Below, piece after piece: positions 1 through 5,149 of a stretch of DNA of 11,163 bases. Both the position numbers and the translations under genes were made by a program. The first letter of the stretch is position 1; each line of letters starts with the position of its first letter. The notes under the pieces are model-generated. The model did no database searches and was not told the DNA's origin. It saw only the letters and a list, made by a program, of their open reading frames with translations. This DNA is from CAZWUZ01 sp964637655 [NCBI: uncultured bacterium] (GTDB lineage Bacteria; DAOPZR01). The stretch covers positions 1-11,163 of the forward strand of contig CAZWUZ010000061.1 of the NCBI GenBank assembly GCA_964637655.1. Direction: 5' to 3'.

Positions 1-189
1 AACGCGAAGATCCGCATCTTCACCCTCGACGGAACGCTCGTCGATGCGGAGGAGGTCAGCGGTTCCGGCAACTGGCAGTGGGACGCGAAGAACAGCCGCG
101 GGCAGGAATGCGCCAGCGGCACCTACTTCTACCTGATCACCAGCAGCGGTGGCGGGCTGGCTAAGGGAACGTTATGCATCATCCGCTGA
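1..189 (+). CDS. C-terminal end of a secreted/surface protein with FlgD-type Ig-like domain (5' truncated)
   Basis: Frame 1 is open from the window edge to TGA at 187-189, giving the last 62 residues. The segment reads as a beta-sandwich: KIRIFTLDG, then WQWDAKNSRGQECASGTYF, then a final strand ending CIIR. The pattern of a K-I-R-I-F strand, a W-D-x-K-N-x-x-G-Q-x-x-x-S-G-x-Y-x-Y turn and a closing strand is typical of FlgD Ig-like domains at the C-termini of large secreted proteins in FCB and candidate-phylum bacteria. These domains often act as the last surface or sorting module. The function of the full protein cannot be judged because the rest lies outside the window. The downstream PorV-like gene starts inside this one (16-nt overlap), so the two are probably co-transcribed and translationally coupled. 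An alternative is a non-sorting Ig-like stalk domain. Confidence 0.75.
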   Translation, partial: NAKIRIFTLDGTLVDAEEVSGSGNWQWDAKNSRGQECASGTYFYLITSSGGGLAKGTLCIIR

Positions 190-1109
190 CGCGCCTGCTG
201 GCCGCGGCCCTGCTGCTGCTGACTGCCGCCGCTGCTGCCACCGCCGCTGACGGTGATGCCGGGACCGCCGGCGCCACTTTCCTCAAACTCAATCCCTTCC
301 CCACCGCCGGGGCGATGGGGGCCTATACCGCGCTGGCCACCGGCAACGAGGCGCTGCAGATGAGTCCCGCCGGCCTGGCGGCGACGAAGAGCATCGAGTT
401 CTCCATGATGCACAACGACTGGCTCGGGCTGGCTGACCACGAACACTTTGCGCTGACCGTTCCCGCGGCGGTCGGCGAGGGGGGCGCGCTCGGCCTGTCG
501 CTCTCCTATCTCACCACGGGTGATATCCGCCGCACGACGGTTGGCGACCCCAACGGCCTCGTCTCGGGCGATTTCTCCGCCTCCGACCTGATGTTTTCCG
601 TCGGCTACGGGCAGCGCCTCACCCCGCAGTTCGCCGTTGGCGGTACCGTCCGCTTCCTGCGCGAACGTATCTGGACCTATCACGACAACGCCTTTTGTGG
701 CGATATCGGCGTGCGGTTCAGCCAGGGGGACGAGGGGTTCTCCGCCGCCGCGGCCGTGCTCAACCTAGGCAGCGGCCTGACGTTCGTGCGTGACGGGGCG
801 GACCTGCCGACCATGTATACCGCCGGACTGGCCTACCGCTGGCAGTTCTGGGAGACCAGCCGCCTCACTGTCGCCGTCGACGGGTACCTGCCGACGGACG
901 AGGACGCTTTCGGTGCCCTCGGCCTCGAAGTCGAGGCGGGCGACTACGCTGTCGCCCGCGCCGGCTACTCGACGAAGCACGACGAGGGGACGGGCTTCAC
1001 CTGCGGCTTCGGGCTGCGTGACGGCGAGAACTGGTTCGTCGACTATGCCTACACGCCGCAGGACGACCTCGGCAACGCCAACCGCATCTCCCTCACCTTC
1101 CGCTACTGA
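174..1109 (+). CDS. PorV/PorQ-family outer-membrane beta-barrel protein
   Basis: The 311-residue protein begins with a signal peptide (hydrophobic Leu/Ala core about residues 8-24, likely cleavage near ATA|AD). The mature N-terminus carries the family signature: a GTAGATFLKLN segment, then a Gly/Ala-rich AMGAYTALA turn and NEALQMSPAGLA (about 30-70). Alternating amphipathic strands with aromatic girdle residues follow, and the C-terminus ends in an aromatic (ISLTFRY), as expected for a BAM-folded barrel. In Bacteroidota PorV is the outer-membrane shuttle of type IX secretion. Many non-Bacteroidota lineages carry PorV/PorQ-like barrels beside FlgD-like or Ig-tailed secreted proteins without a proven T9SS. 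The start is set by AAGGGA at 163-168, five bases before the ATG, inside the upstream gene. Linkage to the Ig-like tail suggests export or surface anchoring of that protein; this role is inferred. Confidence 0.8.
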   Translation: MHHPLTRLLAAALLLLTAAAAATAADGDAGTAGATFLKLNPFPTAGAMGAYTALATGNEALQMSPAGLAATKSIEFSMMHNDWLGLADHEHFALTVPAAVGEGGALGLSLSYLTTGDIRRTTVGDPNGLVSGDFSASDLMFSVGYGQRLTPQFAVGGTVRFLRERIWTYHDNAFCGDIGVRFSQGDEGFSAAAAVLNLGSGLTFVRDGADLPTMYTAGLAYRWQFWETSRLTVAVDGYLPTDEDAFGALGLEVEAGDYAVARAGYSTKHDEGTGFTCGFGLRDGENWFVDYAYTPQDDLGNANRISLTFRY

Positions 1110-1110
1110 C

Positions 1111-1170
1111 GGAAATTCGGGGACACACTACTCATTTCCATGCGCGGCATCGGCAACCGGCAGAAATTTC
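1111..1170. repeat. REP-like inverted-repeat sequence in the spacer
   Basis: Just after the barrel gene, GGAAAT (1111-1116) and ATTTCC (1134-1139) flank a TCGGGGACACACTACTC core, and a further GAAATTTC palindrome lies at 1163-1170. The TTCGGGGACA-type core resembles sequences often found beside IS200/REP-associated Y1 transposases (RAYTs) in diverse bacteria. No transposase is present here, so it may be a solo non-autonomous copy. A further stem (ACCCGCG 1176-1182 with CGCGGGT 1201-1207) follows but lacks a U-tract, so it is not a convincing terminator. Confidence 0.35.
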
Positions 1171-1252
1171 CTGCGACCCGCGTCTGCCCGCCCCGCCCGT
1201 CGCGGGTGAAACGCCTCCCCCCGGCGCGCGCCCCGCGTAAGGGAAAACCCTG

Positions 1253-2281
1253 ATGCGCATTCTTGTTGCCGGCCCGGGACACCTGCGCACCGTGCCGATG
1301 TTCGCGCAGACCGTCGCCACGCTGCGCGACCTCGGGCACGAGGTGACGCCGTTCAACCTCGGCTGGAAGCATCCGCTTGACCGTATCCTCCGCCGCCCGC
1401 TCAAAAAGCTGCTCAAGCGCGACGACAGTTTTCTCCCCGCGCTGCACAGCGCGACGGCGCTCAATGCCCGCCTGCTCGCTGCTGTGGCGGGTTGCCGGGC
1501 GGAACTCTTCCTGGCTATCTTCGGGTTCGATATCCGCGAACAGACCGTACGCGCGCTGCGCGCGCAGGGGGTGCGCACCGCCTGCTGGTGGCTCAATGAC
1601 CCTTTCCATCTTGACCGCTCTTTTGTGCAGGCGGGCTGGTACGACCGCTACTTTACCAATGCTCCCTCCTGCGTGCCTGCCTATCACGCCGCCGGGTTCG
1701 CCGGCGCGCGCGGCCTGCTGCATGCCATCTACCCGGCGTGGCACCGCCCGGTGACCCTGACCGCGGCGGAACGCGCCGCCTATACCTGCGACATCGCCTT
1801 TGCCGGCGACTGGGAGACCGTGCGCGAACAGGCGCTGCTTCGCCTCGCGGGGAAGTACCGCGTGCAGATCCGCGGGCCGTGGCGGCGCAAACTCCCCGCG
1901 GATTCCCCGCTGCGTGCCTGCATCGCCGCCGACTGGTTTGCTCCCGACGAGATGCCGCGCATCGCCGCCGGGGCTGCTATCGTGCTCAACCTGCACGCGT
2001 GGTTCGGGCAGGATGACCGCGGCACCAATCCGCGCGTTTTCGAAGCCGCGGGCTGCGGCGCCTTCCAGCTCTGCGACTGGAAACAGGACATCCCTGACTG
2101 TTTTACCGACGGGCAGGAGCTTGTTCTGTACCGCACGCTCGAGGAAATGGAACAGCAGGTTGCGCACTGGCTGCCGCGGGAGACGGAGCGCCGTGCCGTC
2201 GCTGCAGCCGCGGCTGCGCGCGCGGCGCGCGACCACTGCTACACCGTGCGCCTGCAGGAGATGTTCGCCCTGCTGCGTTAG
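1253..2281 (+). CDS. CgeB-like glycosyltransferase (Glyco_trans_1_2 type)
   Basis: This 342-residue soluble protein has the two-domain GT-B layout. The N-terminal half starts MRILVAGPGH and contains WWLNDP (about 112-117) and YDRYFTN (about 130-136), features of CgeB/DUF3880-type N-domains in which an acidic-residue strand precedes a glycosyl acceptor pocket. The C-terminal half has IAFAGDWETVREQAL (about 181-195) and the strong family block NPRVFEAAGCGAFQLCDW (about 259-276), then PDCFTDGQELVLY. Such enzymes transfer sugar from a nucleotide-sugar donor to proteins or surface polysaccharides; donor and acceptor are not predictable. AAGGG at 1239-1243 is a good ribosome site nine bases before the ATG. 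There is no signal peptide or membrane segment, so it is probably cytoplasmic. It converges with the histidine kinase and overlaps it by 4 nt. Confidence 0.8.
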   Translation: MRILVAGPGHLRTVPMFAQTVATLRDLGHEVTPFNLGWKHPLDRILRRPLKKLLKRDDSFLPALHSATALNARLLAAVAGCRAELFLAIFGFDIREQTVRALRAQGVRTACWWLNDPFHLDRSFVQAGWYDRYFTNAPSCVPAYHAAGFAGARGLLHAIYPAWHRPVTLTAAERAAYTCDIAFAGDWETVREQALLRLAGKYRVQIRGPWRRKLPADSPLRACIAADWFAPDEMPRIAAGAAIVLNLHAWFGQDDRGTNPRVFEAAGCGAFQLCDWKQDIPDCFTDGQELVLYRTLEEMEQQVAHWLPRETERRAVAAAAAARAARDHCYTVRLQEMFALLR

Positions 2282-3810
2282 GCGGGGGCGCTCTCCCCTC
2301 CGGTCGGGAGGGTGAACCAGAACGTCGTCCCGCCGCCGCTTTCCACGCCGATCTGCCCGCGATGCCGCAGCACGATGTCGCGGCAGATGGCCAGACCCAG
2401 TCCCACTCCCCGCCGTGCCGCGTCCCGGTCCGCCTGCTGAAACTTTTCAAAGATGCGCTGCTGCTGCTCCGCCGGGATGCCGGGTCCGGTATCATGCACG
2501 GTGAAACGCACGCCGCGTTCCGTTGCGGCTACGGCCAGGGTCACCGTGCCGCCGTCAGGCGTGAATTTCAGCGCGTTGGTCACCAGGTTGTCGAGTACCC
2601 GCGCGATCAGGTCGCGGTCGCAGCAGACTGCGGGGACGGCGCCTGCCGGTCGCGACCACTGTACCGCCTGTTGCCGCGGCTGTGCCGCCAGCCGGAAGGC
2701 GGGGAGCTGCGCCTCGATGAGTTCACCCGGGTCGTGCCACGCGCCGGCCGGCGTGGCGGACTCCTGCTCGAATTTCGCGGCAAAGATGATGTCGCTGACC
2801 AGCCGTTCGATGCGGTTGATGCCGTCGTGGATGATGCGGAACACCTCGCGGTTCTCCGCCGGCGCTCCCGGCGCCGGTTCGAGCAGCTCCACGCCGCCGC
2901 GGATGAAGGTCAGCGGTGAGCGGATATCGTGCGAGATGACCGACAGGTAATAATTCTTCTGCCGGTCCAGCGCAAGCAGCCGCTCGTTCTGTTCCTGCAG
3001 CTGCTGCGCGTTGTTCTCCAGCAGTCGCCGGCTGAGGTCGAGTTCGCGGAAAACCATCGCGTATGGTTCGCGGATACCCGTCTCAACCAGCGCCCGGTAG
3101 ACGAGGAAGAAGGAAAGCAGCTTCAGCAGGTGACCCGCCTGGTTGCTCAACCCGAAGTTGCTGACGTAGAGCGTGAAGCAGAACTCCTGCACGATGGTGC
3201 AGAGTATGGCCCAGAAGAGGAGGCGGTAGACCGCGGGGGAGAAGCGCTGCCGCTGCCGGCGCAGCAGCGCCAGCGTCAGCGCGAAGAGGGCAATGCCTGC
3301 GTAACCGCTGACGATCTTGAACATGGTCTGCCCGCTCCCCGGCACATAACAGACCGGGAAGACCTGCCAGACGAAGATGCTCAGGATGACGATGGTCGTG
3401 TAGGCGGCGAACGTGAGCAGCGCCGCCGCCGTCTGCCGCACAGTCAGCATGGCCGTGCAGCGGAAGGCGAGCAGCAGCACCATCGCCTCGAGCAGGCGCG
3501 CTGCCACCCACAGCTGGTTGGCAGAGAAATGTTCGCCCGGGAAAATGGCCATCCCCTGGTATGAGAGCGTGTGCAGCAGGTCGAGCCCGCCGACGAACAG
3601 GTAGCCCAGCCCGGTGCAGAAGAGGAACCCGTCGCGCAGGTAGGCGCGTCCGTTCCAGGCGATGACAAAGATGGCCGCCGCGACGATGATGCTGAACAGT
3701 TCGCTCAGCGCGTGGAAGAGCAGGTAGCTGTGCAGGCTGGTCAGGTAGATGAGCCCGATACCGGCAGCGACCGCGGCGGCGCGGATGCGGGCGTACGCGG
3801 TTGTTTGCAT
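2278..3810 (-). CDS. Membrane sensor histidine kinase with N-terminal MASE3 domain
   Basis: The 510-residue protein opens with about seven hydrophobic segments (residues 10-245) matching a MASE3 integral-membrane sensor: YLLFHALSELFSIIV (29-43), GYLFVGGLDLLHTLSY (69-84), and an ANQLWVAARLLEA block (97-109). A short coiled linker (256-285) leads to the kinase core. Phospho-acceptor His294 sits in SHDIRSPL, the N-box is DNLVTNALKFTP (407-418), G1 is DTGPGIP (440-446), the F-box is FEKFQ (454-458) and G2 is GVGLGLAI (468-475). All catalytic boxes are intact, so it should autophosphorylate. There is no receiver domain, and no response regulator lies nearby, making it an orphan; ligand and partner are unknown. 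The ATG at 3810 lies where transcription is predicted to start, suggesting a leaderless mRNA. The stop overlaps that of the convergent glycosyltransferase. Confidence 0.9.
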   Translation of the reverse strand: MQTTAYARIRAAAVAAGIGLIYLTSLHSYLLFHALSELFSIIVAAAIFVIAWNGRAYLRDGFLFCTGLGYLFVGGLDLLHTLSYQGMAIFPGEHFSANQLWVAARLLEAMVLLLAFRCTAMLTVRQTAAALLTFAAYTTIVILSIFVWQVFPVCYVPGSGQTMFKIVSGYAGIALFALTLALLRRQRQRFSPAVYRLLFWAILCTIVQEFCFTLYVSNFGLSNQAGHLLKLLSFFLVYRALVETGIREPYAMVFRELDLSRRLLENNAQQLQEQNERLLALDRQKNYYLSVISHDIRSPLTFIRGGVELLEPAPGAPAENREVFRIIHDGINRIERLVSDIIFAAKFEQESATPAGAWHDPGELIEAQLPAFRLAAQPRQQAVQWSRPAGAVPAVCCDRDLIARVLDNLVTNALKFTPDGGTVTLAVAATERGVRFTVHDTGPGIPAEQQQRIFEKFQQADRDAARRGVGLGLAICRDIVLRHRGQIGVESGGGTTFWFTLPTGGESAPA

Positions 3811-3816
3811 GCAGCC

Positions 3817-3845
3817 ACTCTACGCTGTTGCTGCCGGGGTGTCAA
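3817..3845 (-). promoter_or_regulatory. Sigma70-type promoter of the histidine kinase gene
   Basis: On the minus strand, a perfect -35 TTGACA (3845 to 3840) is followed after exactly 17 bases by TAGAGT (3822 to 3817; 4 of 6 consensus). Only six bases separate the -10 from the ATG at 3810, so the expected start point is the AUG itself. The only SD-like bases (GAGTGG, 3815-3820) lie largely inside the -10 and would not be transcribed. Confidence 0.55.
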
Positions 3846-3879
3846 TGGCCCGAGTGCTCATGCGCGTCTCATCCGCGTG

Positions 3880-3904
3880 TGCTATACTGGCTGTCGGCAG
3901 GAGG
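3880..3904 (+). promoter_or_regulatory. Extended -10 promoter and strong ribosome site of the lipoprotein gene
   Basis: TGC TATACT (3880-3888) is an extended -10 element with TATACT at 3883-3888; no good -35 is visible. AGGAGG at 3899-3904 is a near-ideal Shine-Dalgarno site seven bases before the ATG at 3912. It decides the start over an in-frame ATG at 3801, which lies upstream of this promoter and would destroy the signal peptide. Confidence 0.6.
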
Positions 3905-3911
3905 AACACCC

Positions 3912-4397
3912 ATGCGACAGTTGCTGGTAGTGATAGTGAGTATGCTATGCGCGGTGGTGCTGCTGGCCGGCTGCGGCGGCGAAGCGGGAAACAATGACCG
4001 TGATGCTCGCGGCGCGGCGGACCGGCCCGGTGAGCGTGGCGGGGCATCGGGCCAGCGTGGCGGCAACTGGCAGCAGGAAATGCGCGCCAGCATTCAGGCC
4101 GCGCAGGTGCCGCTGGCCGACGCCATCGCCACCGCTGCGACGCAGGTGGCCGGCCCGGTGGTGGGCGCCCGCCTGCAGGGCGGTGAAAACGGTCCGGTCT
4201 GGTCGGTGCAGGTGATGGCGGATACCATGTTCTACGCGGTCGAGGTGAGCGCGACGAATGGCGAGGTGCTGTCGGTTGGTCCTGCCCAAATGCGCGCCCC
4301 GCGCGGCCGTGGCAACGGCGGCGAACGCGATGGGGACGGGGAACGCGGCAACCGCGGGAATCGCGGCAATCGCGACCGCGGCAATCGCGGCAACTGA
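3912..4397 (+). CDS. PepSY-like lipoprotein with RGN-repeat C-terminal tail
   Basis: The 161-residue protein has a textbook type II signal peptide: MRQLLVVIVSML core, then lipobox LAGC with Cys21 as the lipidated residue, so it is membrane-anchored and faces the periplasm or surface. Residues 22-60 are a polar Gly/Arg/Asp-rich linker. Residues about 62-128 (from AAQVPLADAIATAATQV through WSVQV to FYAVEVSATNGEVLSV) have the helix-strand-strand layout and final V-x-x-x-T-G-E-V-L motif of a PepSY domain, a module that in other proteins inhibits proteases or senses the envelope. The tail (131-161) is Gly/Arg/Asn repeats. It is divergent from the MASE3 kinase across 101 bp, so it could be a sensory or target partner, but that link is only positional. 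The PepSY call is moderate because the domain is short and divergent. Confidence 0.7.
   Translation: MRQLLVVIVSMLCAVVLLAGCGGEAGNNDRDARGAADRPGERGGASGQRGGNWQQEMRASIQAAQVPLADAIATAATQVAGPVVGARLQGGENGPVWSVQVMADTMFYAVEVSATNGEVLSVGPAQMRAPRGRGNGGERDGDGERGNRGNRGNRDRGNRGN
4344..4394 (+). repeat. Short tandem 9-bp repeat coding RGN
   Basis: Copies of CGCGG(C/G)AA(C/T) sit at 4344, 4353, 4362, 4377 and 4386, with a shortened CGCGAC at 4371, ending right at the stop codon. They encode RGN-RGN-RGN-RD-RGN-RGN. Copies in the same phase could expand or contract by slippage without breaking the frame. Confidence 0.85.
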
Positions 4398-4411
4398 CCG
4401 CCTCCGGCGGT
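4397..4411 (+). terminator. Small GC stem-loop after the lipoprotein gene (weak terminator candidate)
   Basis: ACCGCC (4397-4402) and GGCGGT (4406-4411) form a perfect 6-bp stem with a TCC loop, starting at the last base of the stop codon. Only two T residues follow, so intrinsic termination would be weak. It abuts the -35 of the tRNA promoter. Confidence 0.3.
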
Positions 4412-4440
4412 TGACGGAGCGGCGGCCGGTATGCTACATT
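4411..4440 (+). promoter_or_regulatory. Promoter of tRNA-Val
   Basis: TTGACG (4411-4416), an 18-bp spacer, then TACATT (4435-4440) preceded by TGC, i.e. an extended -10. The expected start is near 4447, leaving about four bases of leader before the mature tRNA at 4451. Confidence 0.6.
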
Positions 4441-4450
4441 CCGCAGCGAC

Positions 4451-4527
4451 GGGCGCCTAGCTCAGCTGGTTAGAGCGCTGCTCTCACACGGCAGAGGTCA
4501 CTGGTTCGAGTCCAGTGGCGCCCACCA
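4451..4527 (+). tRNA. tRNA-Val (anticodon CAC)
   Basis: A complete 77-nt cloverleaf. The acceptor stem is GGGCGCC (4451-4457) with GGCGCCC (4517-4523). The D-arm stems are GCTC/GAGC (4460-4463, 4473-4476). The anticodon stem is CTGCT/GGCAG with loop CTCACAC, placing anticodon CAC at 4485-4487 (reads GUG, valine). The variable loop is AGGTC, and the T-arm is ACTGG-TTCGAGT-CCAGT. The discriminator is A4524 and CCA is encoded (4525-4527). The one weak pair is T31-G39. It is charged by the valyl-tRNA synthetase encoded about 4 kb downstream. Confidence 0.95.
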
Positions 4528-4570
4528 TACGCAGCGTGAGCCGCCGCGCGGCCCGGAAGGGCGGCGCGGC

Positions 4571-4616
4571 ATGCTATTTTCCGGAACGCTGCGGCGGTGG
4601 GCAGTGGCACCCACCA
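4571..4616 (+). pseudogene. Degenerate duplicate of the tRNA-Val promoter and 3' end
   Basis: ATGCTATTTTCCGGAACG (4571-4588) matches the tRNA promoter and leader ATGCTACATTCCGCAGCG (4431-4448) at 14 of 18 positions. CAGTGGCACCCACCA (4602-4616) matches the tRNA 3' end (4513-4527) at 14 of 15. The order is the same as in the intact gene but the tRNA body is missing. It may be a collapsed second tRNA unit or a duplicated attachment site. The tail also forms a stem, GGTGGG (4596-4601) with CCCACC (4610-4615). Confidence 0.5.
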
Positions 4617-4617
4617 G

Positions 4618-4631
4618 TAGTTATGAAGATT
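4618..4631. repeat. Direct repeat, copy 1 (TAGTTATGAAGATT)
   Basis: This exact 14-nt sequence recurs at 5155-5168. Copy 1 lies two bases after the tRNA-like CCA remnant. The pair brackets the hairpin-rich non-coding stretch and could mark the edges of an insertion. Confidence 0.5.
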
Positions 4632-4669
4632 ACCGACGGAGAGCCTGTTTTTTCGTCGGTTTTTCTTTT
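4632..4669 (+). terminator. Rho-independent terminator of the tRNA transcript
   Basis: ACCGACG (4632-4638) and CGTCGGT (4654-4660) form a perfect 7-bp stem with a 15-nt loop, followed by TTTTTCTTTT (4660-4669). It is well placed to end tRNA-Val transcription. Confidence 0.75.
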
Positions 4670-4706
4670 GCCGAGTGTTTCCGGGTTTTTCCCTTCTTAT
4701 CCTCGA

Positions 4707-4728
4707 AAGTTGTCCCCAAGTTGTCCCC
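4707..4728. repeat. Two adjacent 11-bp repeats (AAGTTGTCCCC)
   Basis: AAGTTGTCCCC occurs at 4707-4717 and again at 4718-4728 with no gap. No gene is seen here. The function is unknown; it could be a protein-binding repeat or a relic of inserted DNA. Confidence 0.6.
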
Positions 4729-4808
4729 GAATTTTGACGGGGTTGGGCGGGGCATACACGCGAGAATCCTTGGTATAGAGTAACCATTCAGTCGGTTACG
4801 GTATTTTC

Positions 4809-4910
4809 CCTCTCCCGCTGGGAGAGGAAGCCGCGAAGCGGCAGGTGAGGGCAGACACGGCCGGACGTATCCCCTCGATGCTGTGCGCCGTCCTCTCCCC
4901 AAGGAGAGGG
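4809..4910. repeat. CCTCTCCC-type palindromic repeat element
   Basis: Three hairpins lie in a row: CCTCTCCC-GCT-GGGAGAGG (4809-4827, perfect 8-bp stem), GCCGC-GAA-GCGGC (4830-4842), and CCTCTCC-CCAA-GGAGAGG (4892-4909), with GGTGAGGG at 4844-4851. The CTCTCCC...GGGAGAG...GGTGAGGG arrangement is the look of dispersed intergenic palindromic repeats found in high copy in many GC-rich genomes. Genome copy number cannot be seen from this window. Confidence 0.6.
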
Positions 4911-4956
4911 GACTGATTGGCTGACAGAATAGTTACGTTATAGAAGAGATTCCGTA

Positions 4957-5067
4957 TTGGGCAATGCTCTGGGGGGACCCAACAGATAGGTGTTCATCAA
5001 TAGCGATAATGGCGACCATTGTCGCGACCTGCGGGTAACGGCGCGCTAACCCCGGCCAAGCGCGCCG
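4957..5067. other. Structured non-coding segment with three successive hairpins
   Basis: The stems are TTGGG/CCCAA (4957-4961, 4978-4982); GCGATAATGG-CGA-CCATTGTCGC (5003-5025, ten pairs with one G-U); and CGGCGCGCT/AGCGCGCCG (5039-5047, 5059-5067, perfect 9-bp stem, 11-nt loop). None has a U-tract. No convincing gene covers 4670-5206; a 68-codon open frame through 5019-5225 lacks a ribosome site. It may be a structured RNA, a recombination site, or mobile-element debris. Confidence 0.45.
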
Positions 5068-5120
5068 CCGTGTTCGATGGGTTCTCTCAGGACACACATA
5101 GCCCTATCCGGCCCACCTAC

Positions 5121-5149
5121 TTGACACCACTCAAGCAGCATAGTAAAAA
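5121..5149 (+). promoter_or_regulatory. Candidate promoter of the AlbA_2 regulator gene
   Basis: A perfect -35 TTGACA (5121-5126) is followed by a 17-bp spacer and TAAAAA (5144-5149; 4 of 6). The predicted start near 5156 falls in the left arm of the dyad at 5150-5189, leaving about a 50-nt leader. Confidence 0.45.

Noticed and set aside
1103-2236. Long antisense frame over the CgeB-like gene
   Set aside because: It has a shadow-frame composition, no domain, and overlaps a well-supported gene.
3801-3911. N-terminal extension of the lipoprotein from the ATG at 3801
   Set aside because: It would bury the signal peptide and begin upstream of the promoter. AGGAGG before 3912 and the lipobox fix the start.
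4470-4787. Minus-strand frame across tRNA-Val
   Set aside because: It translates the antisense of the tRNA (WTRTSDLCRV-like), a familiar false gene.
5031-5052. Integron attC-like bases (GGGTAAC ... CTAACCCC)
   Set aside because: The core-site consensus is not met on either strand and no integrase is present.
4780-5067. CRISPR array
   Set aside because: The units are different hairpins with no repeated unit or regular spacing, and no cas genes are present.
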